Origin: Nocardia acididurans
Lineage (GTDB): Bacteria; Actinomycetota; Actinomycetes; Mycobacteriales; Mycobacteriaceae
Length of the DNA stretch: 64,000 nt
Direction of reading: 5' to 3'
Assembly: GCF_016741815.1 (NCBI RefSeq)
Contig: NZ_JAERRJ010000004.1
Coordinates: forward strand, 124,001 to 188,000
Below are positions 33,282 to 40,700 of this stretch, one piece after another. The notes beneath the pieces were generated by a model. That model did not search any database, was not told the origin of the DNA, and saw only the letters and a list, made by a program, of their open reading frames with translations. The translations under genes and the position numbers were made by a program. Position 1 is the stretch's first letter. Every line of letters begins with the position of its first letter.

Positions 33282-35174
33282 GTGCTTGTGGATCAGGACA
33301 AGGCCCCCACCGACGTTCACGGCTTCGAAGAGATCCTCCAGTATCTGAAGGAAGCCCGCGGGTTCGATTTCACCGGGTACAAGCGCAGTAGTCTCATGCG
33401 CCGGGTGCACCGGCGCATGTCGCAGTTGAACATCGACGATCATGTCGAGTATCTCGATGTGCTGCAGGCGAATTCGGATGAGTTCGTCTCCCTGTTCAAC
33501 ACCATCCTGATCAATGTCACCGGCTTCTTCCGCGATCCGGACGCCTGGGAGTTCCTGCGCAGCGATGTGGTGCCGACCATCCTGGCCGAGCGCGGCCCGG
33601 ACGAGCCGATCCGGGTGTGGTGCGCCGGATGCGCCTCCGGCGAGGAGGCGTACGGCCTGGCCATCGTGCTGGCCGAGGGCCTGGGCATCGACGATTTCCG
33701 GCAGCGCGTCAAGATCTACGCCACCGATGTGGACGAGGAGGCGCTGAGCAGCGCCCGCCACGCGGTCTACAGCGAGAAGGAGGTGCAGCCGCTCGGCCAC
33801 GAGCTGATCCAGAAGTACTTCGAGCAGATGGGCGGCCGCTACTCCTTCCGCAAGGATCTGCGCCGGTCGGTGATCTTCGGCCGCAACGATCTGGTGCAGG
33901 ATGCGCCGATCTCCCGCATCGACCTGCTGGCGTGCCGGAATACGCTGATGTACTTCACCGCCGAGACGCAGACGAAGATCCTGGACAAGTTCCACTTCGC
34001 CCTGGCCCCGCGCGGCATGCTGTTCCTGGGCAAGGCGGAGATGCTGCTGTCGCACAGCCGGATATTCGATCCGATGGACCTCAAACGGCGGGTCTTCCGC
34101 AAGGTGTCCACCTCGCGTATCGATGTCGGTTCGGTCTTCGGCCGCAGCTTCCTGCCCGATCGCCGCGAGGTCGATCAGGTGGATACCCTGCGCAGTCTGG
34201 CCTTCTCCACGGGCCCGGTGGCGCAGGTGGTGCTCGATACCAATGATGTTGTGACACTTGCCAATCAGCAGGCGAAGCACCTGTTCAGCCTGAGCGACCG
34301 CGATATCGGCCGCCCGCTGCGGGATCTGGACCTGTCCTATCGTCCGGTGGAGCTGCGCGGCTATATCGATCAGGTGCGCAGCGAGCGACGAGCCTTGCGC
34401 ATCAAGGACATCGAGTGGCAGCGCGGCCCGGGTGAGGTGCTCGCCCTGGAGGCGCACCTGTCACCCCTGCTGGCGGAGGATGTTCCGGTCGGCGTCTCGC
34501 TGGTATTCCATGATGTGACCGCGAATCGGCGTCTGATGTCGGAACTGAACCGCGCGAATCAGCAGCGCGAGTCCGCCTATGAGGAATTGCAGTCCACCAA
34601 TGAGGAATTGGAGACCACCAACGAGGAACTGCAGTCCACGGTGGAGGAATTGGAGACCACGAACGAGGAGCTCCAGTCCACCAACGAGGAGCTGGAGACC
34701 ACCAACGAGGAACTCCAGTCCACCAATGACGAACTGCAGGCCATCAATACCGAACTGCGGGAGCGCAGTACCGAACTCGATGAGGTGAACGCGTTCTTCG
34801 CCGCCATCATGAGTTCCTGGCCGGCCGGGGTGGCGGTGGTGGACACCTCCATGCGGATCGTGGTGTGGAACGCCGGCGCCGAGGATCTGTGGGGGATGCG
34901 CTCGGACGAGGCCGAGGGCGAGCATCTGCTGAATCTCGATATCGGGCTGCCGGTGGCGGAGCTGCGGCCGATCGTGCGCCCGGCGCTGAGCGATCCGACC
35001 TACCGCCAGGAGATCAAACTCGACGGCGTGAACCGGCGTGGGCGCAGTATCACGGTGCGGGTGGTGTGCACCGCACTGCGCAACCGCACCGGCGCACCCA
35101 CCGGTGCCGTGCTGGTGATGGAGCCGTACGGGAACGGCGACCTCGATCCGGAGCCGGCCGCCCCGAACCGGTGA
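33282..35174 (+). CDS. CheR methyltransferase fused to PAS domains through a coiled coil
   Basis: A 630-residue signalling protein. CheR N-terminal helices and SAM domain (about 10-280): NVTGFFRDPDAW, VWCAGCASGEEAYGLA (SAM loop), and CRNTLMYF. A first PAS-like domain covers about 305-412; a repetitive coiled coil about 417-505 (EELQSTN/EELETTN heptads); a second PAS domain about 505-620 (VAVVDTSMRIVVWNAGAEDLWG). No kinase domain follows. Start GTG 33282 or 33288. With the preceding CheB it forms a methylation/demethylation pair; its substrate is not in the window. Confidence 0.9.
   Translation: MLVDQDKAPTDVHGFEEILQYLKEARGFDFTGYKRSSLMRRVHRRMSQLNIDDHVEYLDVLQANSDEFVSLFNTILINVTGFFRDPDAWEFLRSDVVPTILAERGPDEPIRVWCAGCASGEEAYGLAIVLAEGLGIDDFRQRVKIYATDVDEEALSSARHAVYSEKEVQPLGHELIQKYFEQMGGRYSFRKDLRRSVIFGRNDLVQDAPISRIDLLACRNTLMYFTAETQTKILDKFHFALAPRGMLFLGKAEMLLSHSRIFDPMDLKRRVFRKVSTSRIDVGSVFGRSFLPDRREVDQVDTLRSLAFSTGPVAQVVLDTNDVVTLANQQAKHLFSLSDRDIGRPLRDLDLSYRPVELRGYIDQVRSERRALRIKDIEWQRGPGEVLALEAHLSPLLAEDVPVGVSLVFHDVTANRRLMSELNRANQQRESAYEELQSTNEELETTNEELQSTVEELETTNEELQSTNEELETTNEELQSTNDELQAINTELRERSTELDEVNAFFAAIMSSWPAGVAVVDTSMRIVVWNAGAEDLWGMRSDEAEGEHLLNLDIGLPVAELRPIVRPALSDPTYRQEIKLDGVNRRGRSITVRVVCTALRNRTGAPTGAVLVMEPYGNGDLDPEPAAPNR
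34580..34745 (+). repeat. 21-bp coding repeats for heptad coiled coil
   Basis: About eight near-identical 21-bp units resembling GAGGAACTGCAGTCCACCAA encode alternating EELQSTN and EELETTN heptads in the CheR-PAS protein. In-frame units mean that copy number could vary without a frameshift, changing coiled-coil length. Confidence 0.85.
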
Positions 35175-35207
35175 CGACGGGCGACGCCCCGGCCCGGTGA
35201 CCCGGAT

Positions 35208-35972
35208 TCAGCACCGCACCCGCCGGGCCCCGGTCGGCAGCACCGCCCACACCACCTTGCCGTGCGGCCATCGGGGCACGCAGCCCCAGGTGCGGGCCAG
35301 CCGCGCCACCACGTGCAGTCCGTAGTAGCGGGCGCCGCCCGGAACCGGTTCGCGCAGTACGGCTTCCCGGGGGTCGTCGTCGCAGACGGCGACGGTCAGC
35401 AGTTCGGCGCGCAGTTCCAGGCGGACCCGGATGTCGCCGCGCGCGACGCTGTGCAGGAAGGCGTTCTCGACCAGCTCGGTGGCTATGAGCTGGGCGTCGG
35501 CGCGCACCTCCGGGGCGCCCCAGCGCTCGCAGACCTCGGCGACGAACCGGCGGGCCCGCTGGGCGCTCTCGGCGGCCGGTATCAGCTCCAGCTCCGCGCG
35601 CCGCCGGATCGGGCCGTCGTCGACCGCGCCCACGGCGAGCCCCACCGTGCCGAAGACCGGCAGGAATCGGCTGATGGCACTGCCCCGCAGGGTTTTCCGG
35701 CGCTCCGGCTGCTCGGCGACCAGCATGATCGGCACCCCCGGCCATTCGCCGACTCGCATCCACGCGCTGGTGAAAGCGGTGAGCAGCGGTTCGTCACGGA
35801 CGGTGAGATCGTCGACCTCGACGATCACCGCGCGCGGTTCCTGCAGGGCGAATTTCACCAGATCGTCGGCGAACTGCCGATAGGTGCCGGTTTCCAGTCC
35901 ACCCCGGGGCCGCACCACCGCACAGCCGTCCGACTGTCGACAGTCCCACTGTATTTCCTTGTCGTCCAACAT
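35208..35972 (-). CDS. STAS-like domain fused to HATPase anti-sigma-type kinase domain
   Basis: A 254-residue cytosolic protein. Residues 1-110 resemble a STAS domain (CAVVRPRGGLETGTYRQF; VIVEVDDLTVRDEPLLTAF). Residues ~130-250 resemble a RsbW/SpoIIAB-like HATPase domain: ATELVENAFLHS (N box), CDDDPREAV (G1-like) and YYGLHVVARLARTWG. Joining the antagonist and kinase types in one chain is unusual but known in actinobacteria. It follows the single STAS gene by 3 bp, and faces the CheB-CheR pair tail to tail. A partner-switching role is inferred. Confidence 0.8.
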   Translation of the reverse strand: MLDDKEIQWDCRQSDGCAVVRPRGGLETGTYRQFADDLVKFALQEPRAVIVEVDDLTVRDEPLLTAFTSAWMRVGEWPGVPIMLVAEQPERRKTLRGSAISRFLPVFGTVGLAVGAVDDGPIRRRAELELIPAAESAQRARRFVAEVCERWGAPEVRADAQLIATELVENAFLHSVARGDIRVRLELRAELLTVAVCDDDPREAVLREPVPGGARYYGLHVVARLARTWGCVPRWPHGKVVWAVLPTGARRVRC

Positions 35973-35975
35973 GAT

Positions 35976-36365
35976 TCAATCACGGAACCCGGAGGGATAC
36001 TGTGGCGCCACCCCCAGCAGGGCGAGCAGGTCGAGGGACCGCATCGGCCGCGTCACCGCGGCCTGGTCGGCCACCACGATGAAGGTGACACCGGAGCTCG
36101 CGCAGCGCCGCTGCGCCCGACACAGTACGTGCAGTCCCGCGACGCCGAGGAACTCCACCCGGCGCAGGTCGACGATCATTCGGGCGCAGGGTTCGGCCAC
36201 CGCGCCCGCCGATCGGAGACCCGCGTCCAACATCTCGATTGTGGACAGATCGATCTCCCCCGCCACCCGCACGACGACCGTGTCGATTCGGCGATCCCAG
36301 CTGATGCGCAGTGGGTCGTGCTCATGTCCGAGAACCCGAGGGTTCTGTTGACTCACGCCGTCCAC
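35976..36365 (-). CDS. STAS-domain protein (anti-anti-sigma-like, degenerate phosphosite)
   Basis: A 129-residue STAS protein (VVRVAGEIDLSTIEMLDAGL; MIVDLRRVEFLGVAGLHVL). In SpoIIAA-type proteins the segment reads DSSGL with the second Ser phosphorylated; here it reads GVAGL (Ala76 at the phosphosite), so phospho-control as in SpoIIAA is unlikely. GTG 36365 or 36356 could start it. It probably pairs with the STAS-HATPase protein encoded 3 bp downstream. Confidence 0.82.
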   Translation of the reverse strand: MDGVSQQNPRVLGHEHDPLRISWDRRIDTVVVRVAGEIDLSTIEMLDAGLRSAGAVAEPCARMIVDLRRVEFLGVAGLHVLCRAQRRCASSGVTFIVVADQAAVTRPMRSLDLLALLGVAPQYPSGFRD

Positions 36366-36699
36366 ACTATTCAGTTACCCGCTGCCGCCATGGGGGAATC
36401 CTGAAACCGCTCTACTCGAATCCGCCGGATCTGCGCCGAAACCCGTTCAATGGATTGAATTTTCATCGTTCGCACGGTCGAATGCGCTTTTTGTCCGGGA
36501 ATCCGGCCGCACGGGGCCGCCGAGGGGTGTTGACGCCGCCGCATCCGATGCCCAGCTGTTCGGGCAGCTGGGCGTACTGCCTAGTCGATACCCGGGAATA
36601 CGCTGACCGCGCCCAGGACAGCCGACTGCCAGCTTGGCAATATGCGTAGCTGAACAGGTGTTTGTTGTCGGTTTGCCCGTGCGGTGCTTGCATCGAGAT
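36366..36699. promoter_or_regulatory. Divergent STAS/phhA intergenic region
   Basis: A 334-bp gap without a gene. It holds TTCAAT-GG-ATTGAA at 36446-36459, a small AT-rich palindrome suited to a regulator, and GCCCAGCTG/CAGCTGGGC at 36550-36573, a 9-bp hairpin with a TTCGGG loop. A further GCGTA/TACGC pair follows. A structured leader or attenuator for phhA is possible; no riboswitch class was recognised. Confidence 0.45.
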
Positions 36700-37605
36700 A
36701 TGTTCACCGAGGCTCAGCTGTACTCGCCGGTGACGAAGAGCGCTGCCGGTGCTGTGACGGTGCATTTGAGTGACGAGCATCCGGGCGTGCACGATCCGGA
36801 CTACCGCGCCCGCCGCAATGACATTGCCGCGCTCGCGCTGACGTACCGGCCGGGGCAGCCGGTGCCGCGCATCGACTACACCGGCGAGGAACAGGACGTA
36901 TGGCGGATCGTCTCCGCCGAATTGGCACGCAAGCGGGAACGCTACGCGTGCACGGAGGTGATCGAGGCGGCGCAGCGGCTCGCCCTGCCCTCCGATCACA
37001 TTCCACAACTCGACGAGGTGTCGTCGAGATTGGCTCCGCTCACCGGATTCCGCTACGTGCCCGCCGCCGGGCTGGTGCCGCTGCGCGAATTCTTCGGCTC
37101 CTTCGCGGACCGGATCTTCCATTCCACGCAGTACATTCGGCATCATTCCGCGCCGCTGTACACGCCGGAGCCGGATGCCGTGCACGAAATCCTCGGGCAC
37201 GCCAATCAATTGGCGAGCCCGCGGTTCGCGGCGATCTACGCGGAGGTGGGTGCGGCGGTGGCACGCCTGGCCACCGATACCGCGCTCAAATTCCTGGCGG
37301 ACGTGTTCTGGTTCTCCATGGAATTCGGCGTCCTGCGCGAGCAGGATGAAATCCGTTGCTACGGAGCGGGTCTGCTCTCCTCCTACGGCGAGATCGAGGA
37401 ATTCCGCGAGGCCGAGCTGCGGCCGCTGAACATTCTCGAGATGGGCACCCGCAGCTACGACATCACCCACTATCAGCCGGTGCTGTACTGCGCGCAGTCC
37501 ATCGCCGAGATCGAGGATGTGGTGGGCGGCTTCTTCGCCACCGTGGACGACGAGGTGGTGACGCGGATGACCGGTGCGAAAGTGGCCGGGGCGCAACCGG
37601 CTTGA
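36700..37605 (+). CDS. phhA: Phenylalanine 4-monooxygenase
   Basis: A 301-residue iron- and pterin-dependent aromatic amino acid hydroxylase converting phenylalanine to tyrosine. Iron ligands lie in VHEILGHANQL (two His) with the Glu in FWFSMEFGV. Other landmarks: GFRYVPAAGLVPLREFF, RIFHSTQYIRH and YDITHYQPVLYCA. It is single-domain, without the eukaryotic ACT domain. ATG 36700 (MFTEAQLYSPV) is the likely start. A role in Phe/Tyr catabolism or tyrosine supply is inferred; a pterin-recycling gene is not nearby. Confidence 0.93.
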   Translation: MFTEAQLYSPVTKSAAGAVTVHLSDEHPGVHDPDYRARRNDIAALALTYRPGQPVPRIDYTGEEQDVWRIVSAELARKRERYACTEVIEAAQRLALPSDHIPQLDEVSSRLAPLTGFRYVPAAGLVPLREFFGSFADRIFHSTQYIRHHSAPLYTPEPDAVHEILGHANQLASPRFAAIYAEVGAAVARLATDTALKFLADVFWFSMEFGVLREQDEIRCYGAGLLSSYGEIEEFREAELRPLNILEMGTRSYDITHYQPVLYCAQSIAEIEDVVGGFFATVDDEVVTRMTGAKVAGAQPA

Positions 37606-37618
37606 CGGGGTGTGCGTT

Positions 37619-38239
37619 TCAGAGCCGCATGCCGGAGCCGAGGAAGTTCAGCACCCGTTCGATGGTCTTCATGTCGAACGGGTCCTCGCGCTCCATGATC
37701 ACCGCCTGCGCGGCTCCGATTATCGCCCCGGCCAGCGCCCGCGTCTCGAAGTCGCGCGGATCCCGGCCCACCCGCCGCGCGATCATCTCCGAGATCATGT
37801 CGACATTGCGATTCAGCTCCAGCGCGAGCACGCCGCGCAGCTCGGGCACGGTGCGCACCAGGGCGGCGCGCTCCCGCTCGAAGGCGAACTGCTCGGAACC
37901 CAGTGACGCGAAGGTGTCCCGCATGGTCCGGCGCAGGGCGTCCAGCACCGAGAGTTCAGCGGGCTGACCTGCGAAACGCTCGATCATGATCGGATCCAGG
38001 TCGTCGGCGAGTACGACCTGCTCCTTGGACGGGAAGTAGCGGAAGAAGGTCGCCGACGAGATGTCGGCGGCCTCGGCGATCTGCTCCACCGTGGTCTGGC
38101 TGTACCCCTGCTCCCGGAACAGCCGGAACGCCTCGGTGCGGATGGTGCGCCGAGTGCGTTCCTTCTTCCGCTCCCGCAGTGACGGTTTGTCACCGCGCGC
38201 GGGAGCGGTCAGCAGGGAGTCGGGGGGATCAGCCGGCAT
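37619..38239 (-). CDS. TetR-family regulator of the adjacent exporter
   Basis: A 206-residue TetR protein. Helix-turn-helix at about 27-70: RRTIRTEAFRLFREQGYSQT, IAEAADISSATFFRYFPSKEQ. The remainder is a ligand-binding helical domain. ATG 38239 overlaps the end of the MFS exporter gene by 11 bp, so the two are co-transcribed. It probably represses the exporter promoter through the ATGAGAGA-type palindrome upstream. Confidence 0.9.
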   Translation of the reverse strand: MPADPPDSLLTAPARGDKPSLRERKKERTRRTIRTEAFRLFREQGYSQTTVEQIAEAADISSATFFRYFPSKEQVVLADDLDPIMIERFAGQPAELSVLDALRRTMRDTFASLGSEQFAFERERAALVRTVPELRGVLALELNRNVDMISEMIARRVGRDPRDFETRALAGAIIGAAQAVIMEREDPFDMKTIERVLNFLGSGMRL

Positions 38240-39740
38240 GAACCGATTGTGCAGCATCCGGCAGCGAATCCCGGGGCCGCGCCGGAGCCCGGGTGAACAC
38301 CGCGGCGAGGGCGGCCGCGACCAGGCAGATGGCCGCGCACACCCACATCATGGCGCTCATCCCGTCCATGAACGCGGACTGGACGTGGGCGAGCAGGCCC
38401 GGATCGCCGGTCCGCCGGGCGATGCCGGCACCGGCGTTCACGCCGTCGGAGATCGGTTCGCGGTCGTACTCCCCCAGCCCGGCCCGGTACTGCGTGGACA
38501 GCACGGTGCCGAGCACCGCCACCCCGATGGTCCCGGCCGCCTGCCGCAGCGCCTGAAGCAGCGCGGACCCGGATCCGGCGCGTTCGGCGGTGAGGTCGCC
38601 GGTGGCCAGTCCCATGGCGGCGGGCATGACGAAGCCCATGCCCACGCCGAGCAGGGTGATGGCGAAGGCCGCGAACCCGTACCCGCTGTCGGCGGTGAGC
38701 AGGGCCGCCGCGACGAGACCGCCCGCGAGCACCAGGAATCCGGCCGTCAGCACGGCCCGCACGCCGATCTTCGGCAGCAACTTGTCCACCAGCCGGCTGC
38801 CCACGACGAGCCCGCCGATGAGCGGCAGCAGCCGCAGCCCGCTGCCGAGCGTGTCCGCGCCCAGCACCGACTGGAAGTACTGCGGCATGGTGAAGAACAT
38901 TCCGAACAGCGCGAAGTTCACGAGTACGAGATAGATGGTGCCCCAGCGGAATCCGGGCGACCCGAACAGCGCCATATCCACCAGCGGCTGCGTCGCGCGC
39001 CGCTGCCACAGCAGGAAGAGCCCGAGTAGCGCGGCCCCGGCCGCCACGGACGCCCAGGCCGGGGCGTCACCCCAGCCCTCCTGCCCGCAGCGGATGAAAC
39101 CGTAGGTGAGCCCGAGCATTCCGAGCGCCGACAGCACCGCGCCGGGCATGTCGATGCGGGTGATCTCCAGCGCCCGGGACTCCGGCACCAGCAGCGCCAC
39201 CGCCGTCGCGCCGATGACCGCCATGGGCACATTGACGAGGAACACCGACCCCCACCAGAAGTGCTGTAGCAGCCAGCCACCCAGGATCGGTCCGAGCGGC
39301 AGTCCGATGGCGGTCGAGGTGATCCAAATGGTCAGTGCCCGTTGCCGTTCCGAGGGATCCGGGAACAGGGTCGGCAGTACCGACATGGACAGCGGCATCA
39401 TGGCCGCCGCCGCGACGCCGAGCACGGTGCGGGCGGCGATGAGCTGTCCCGAGTTCACCGCGAAGGCGCAGGCGACCGAGGCCGCGCCGAACAGCAGCAG
39501 CGCGGCGAGCAGCATCTTCTTGCGGCCGTAGCGGTCGCCGAGCGCGCCCGCCGGGAGCATGAAGGCGGCCAGGGCGAGGGTGTAGGCGCTGCTGAACCAC
39601 TGCAGTGCGGAGGTGTCGGCGTTCAGGTCGACGGCGAGGGTGGGCAGGGCGACGGTCAGCACGGTGACATCGAGGCCGATGGTCAGCATGGATACCGCGA
39701 GGGCGCCGAGTGCCAGCCAGCGGCGTGCTGGATCTTGCAT
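38229..39740 (-). CDS. DHA2-family (EmrB/QacA type) MFS drug exporter
   Basis: A 503-residue major facilitator with about 14 hydrophobic segments. Landmarks: LDVTVLTVALPTLAVDL in TM1, GDRYGRKKMLL (motif A, after TM2), and GPILGGWLL (antiporter motif C, TM5). It is expected to expel cationic or hydrophobic compounds using the proton gradient; substrate unknown. Downstream TetR and upstream palindromic operators indicate ligand-induced expression. Confidence 0.93.
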   Translation of the reverse strand: MQDPARRWLALGALAVSMLTIGLDVTVLTVALPTLAVDLNADTSALQWFSSAYTLALAAFMLPAGALGDRYGRKKMLLAALLLFGAASVACAFAVNSGQLIAARTVLGVAAAAMMPLSMSVLPTLFPDPSERQRALTIWITSTAIGLPLGPILGGWLLQHFWWGSVFLVNVPMAVIGATAVALLVPESRALEITRIDMPGAVLSALGMLGLTYGFIRCGQEGWGDAPAWASVAAGAALLGLFLLWQRRATQPLVDMALFGSPGFRWGTIYLVLVNFALFGMFFTMPQYFQSVLGADTLGSGLRLLPLIGGLVVGSRLVDKLLPKIGVRAVLTAGFLVLAGGLVAAALLTADSGYGFAAFAITLLGVGMGFVMPAAMGLATGDLTAERAGSGSALLQALRQAAGTIGVAVLGTVLSTQYRAGLGEYDREPISDGVNAGAGIARRTGDPGLLAHVQSAFMDGMSAMMWVCAAICLVAAALAAVFTRAPARPRDSLPDAAQSVHAG

Positions 39741-39757
39741 AGCGAGTCCCCAGATCT

Positions 39758-39792
39758 ATGAGAGTTTCTCGATAATGAGAGAGTCTCTCATT
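39758..39792. promoter_or_regulatory. Tandem TetR operators of the exporter
   Basis: AATGAGAGA-G-TCTCTCATT at 39774-39792 is a perfect palindrome with 9-bp arms, and ATGAGA-n4-TCTCGAT at 39758-39773 is a second, imperfect copy with the same half-site. Both lie 18-52 bp upstream of the exporter ATG. Overlap with the promoter fits repression by the co-transcribed TetR. Confidence 0.75.
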
Positions 39793-39925
39793 TGAGAGGA
39801 TCTGTCAAACATTCGGCGGGGTGGGGATTCGGCCCGACATGCCGGGCGTTCGGTCTGCTGCTACCGTCATCCGGTCCAATCGAAAGATCGGTCTTTACAA
39901 CAGCTCTGAATGTGTTAGGCACGAA

Positions 39926-40609
39926 ATGACCCTTGAAGCAACAGAATCCGTCGAGACCCCCGAGACACCCCTGCACCTGCAGGGACGCGAAGCCGTAATC
40001 GCCGCCGCCGCAACAGAAGACTGGCGCGATGGGGCCCCCGACTATCACCTCAGCCACACCGTGCTGCCGCAGCAGCGCACCACGCAGCACGCTCCGGATT
40101 CGCTGGAGCACATCGTCGAAGAGCTCGTGAAGGTCTTCGAGATGGAGGTCTCGCACAAGCACGATCCGGCGAAATGGGTGTCGCTGGTGGCCGAGCACTA
40201 CCGCGGCCGCGTCAACGGCGGACCGTGGCAGGACGCGGAAGAGTTCGCGCGCATCGGGTCCTACAACATCCTGATCGGCGAGAACCCCTACTACGACGTG
40301 GCCAAGGAGACCTTCGAGTCCTCGCACCACATCTTCCACACCGCCTTCCCGGGCGGCTTCTTCTGGGAGGTCCTCGAGGTCCTCTCCGGCCCGCCGACCG
40401 TCACCTTCAAGTGGCGGCACTGGGGCAAGTACGAGGGTGAGTACAACGGCCACCAGCCGACCGGCGAAACCATCGAGATGACCGGCATCACCATTGCCAA
40501 GGTCTCCGAGGATCTGCGCATCACCGAACTCGAGCACTTCTACGACAACAACAAGCTGCTCGGCCCCCTCGCGCACGGCTGCCCCGTCACCGGCAAGACC
40601 GCGGAATAA
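39926..40609 (+). CDS. SnoaL-like/pathogenesis-related-type protein
   Basis: A 227-residue protein whose C-terminal two-thirds (FKWRHWGKYEGEYNGHQPTGETIEM; ELEHFYDNNKLLG) resembles the NTF2-like SnoaL fold, and in pattern the plant pathogen-related protein group. These act as cyclases, isomerases or binding proteins; no catalytic pair can be assigned. ATG 39926 (MTLEATESVE) is preferred over earlier frames. It is divergent from the MFS exporter and may be influenced by the same TetR operators. Confidence 0.65.
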   Translation: MTLEATESVETPETPLHLQGREAVIAAAATEDWRDGAPDYHLSHTVLPQQRTTQHAPDSLEHIVEELVKVFEMEVSHKHDPAKWVSLVAEHYRGRVNGGPWQDAEEFARIGSYNILIGENPYYDVAKETFESSHHIFHTAFPGGFFWEVLEVLSGPPTVTFKWRHWGKYEGEYNGHQPTGETIEMTGITIAKVSEDLRITELEHFYDNNKLLGPLAHGCPVTGKTAE

Positions 40610-40636
40610 CCCCGCGCACAGGCGCTCCTGAATTCA

Positions 40637-40672
40637 CGACCCCCGATCGCACAGCCCCGAGGTCGGGGGTCG
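40637..40672 (+). terminator. Hairpin terminator after the SnoaL-like gene
   Basis: CGACCCCCGA (40637-40646) and TCGGGGGTCG (40663-40672) form a perfect 10-bp stem with a 16-nt loop, 28 bp after the stop. No T tract follows. Confidence 0.65.
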
Positions 40673-40700
40673 GCCGCCGGATTATCTAAGCTCAGCCTCG

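Noticed and set aside
34580..34745. 21-bp repeats as a possible CRISPR or satellite
   Set aside because: They encode coiled-coil heptads within CheR-PAS; there are no spacers.
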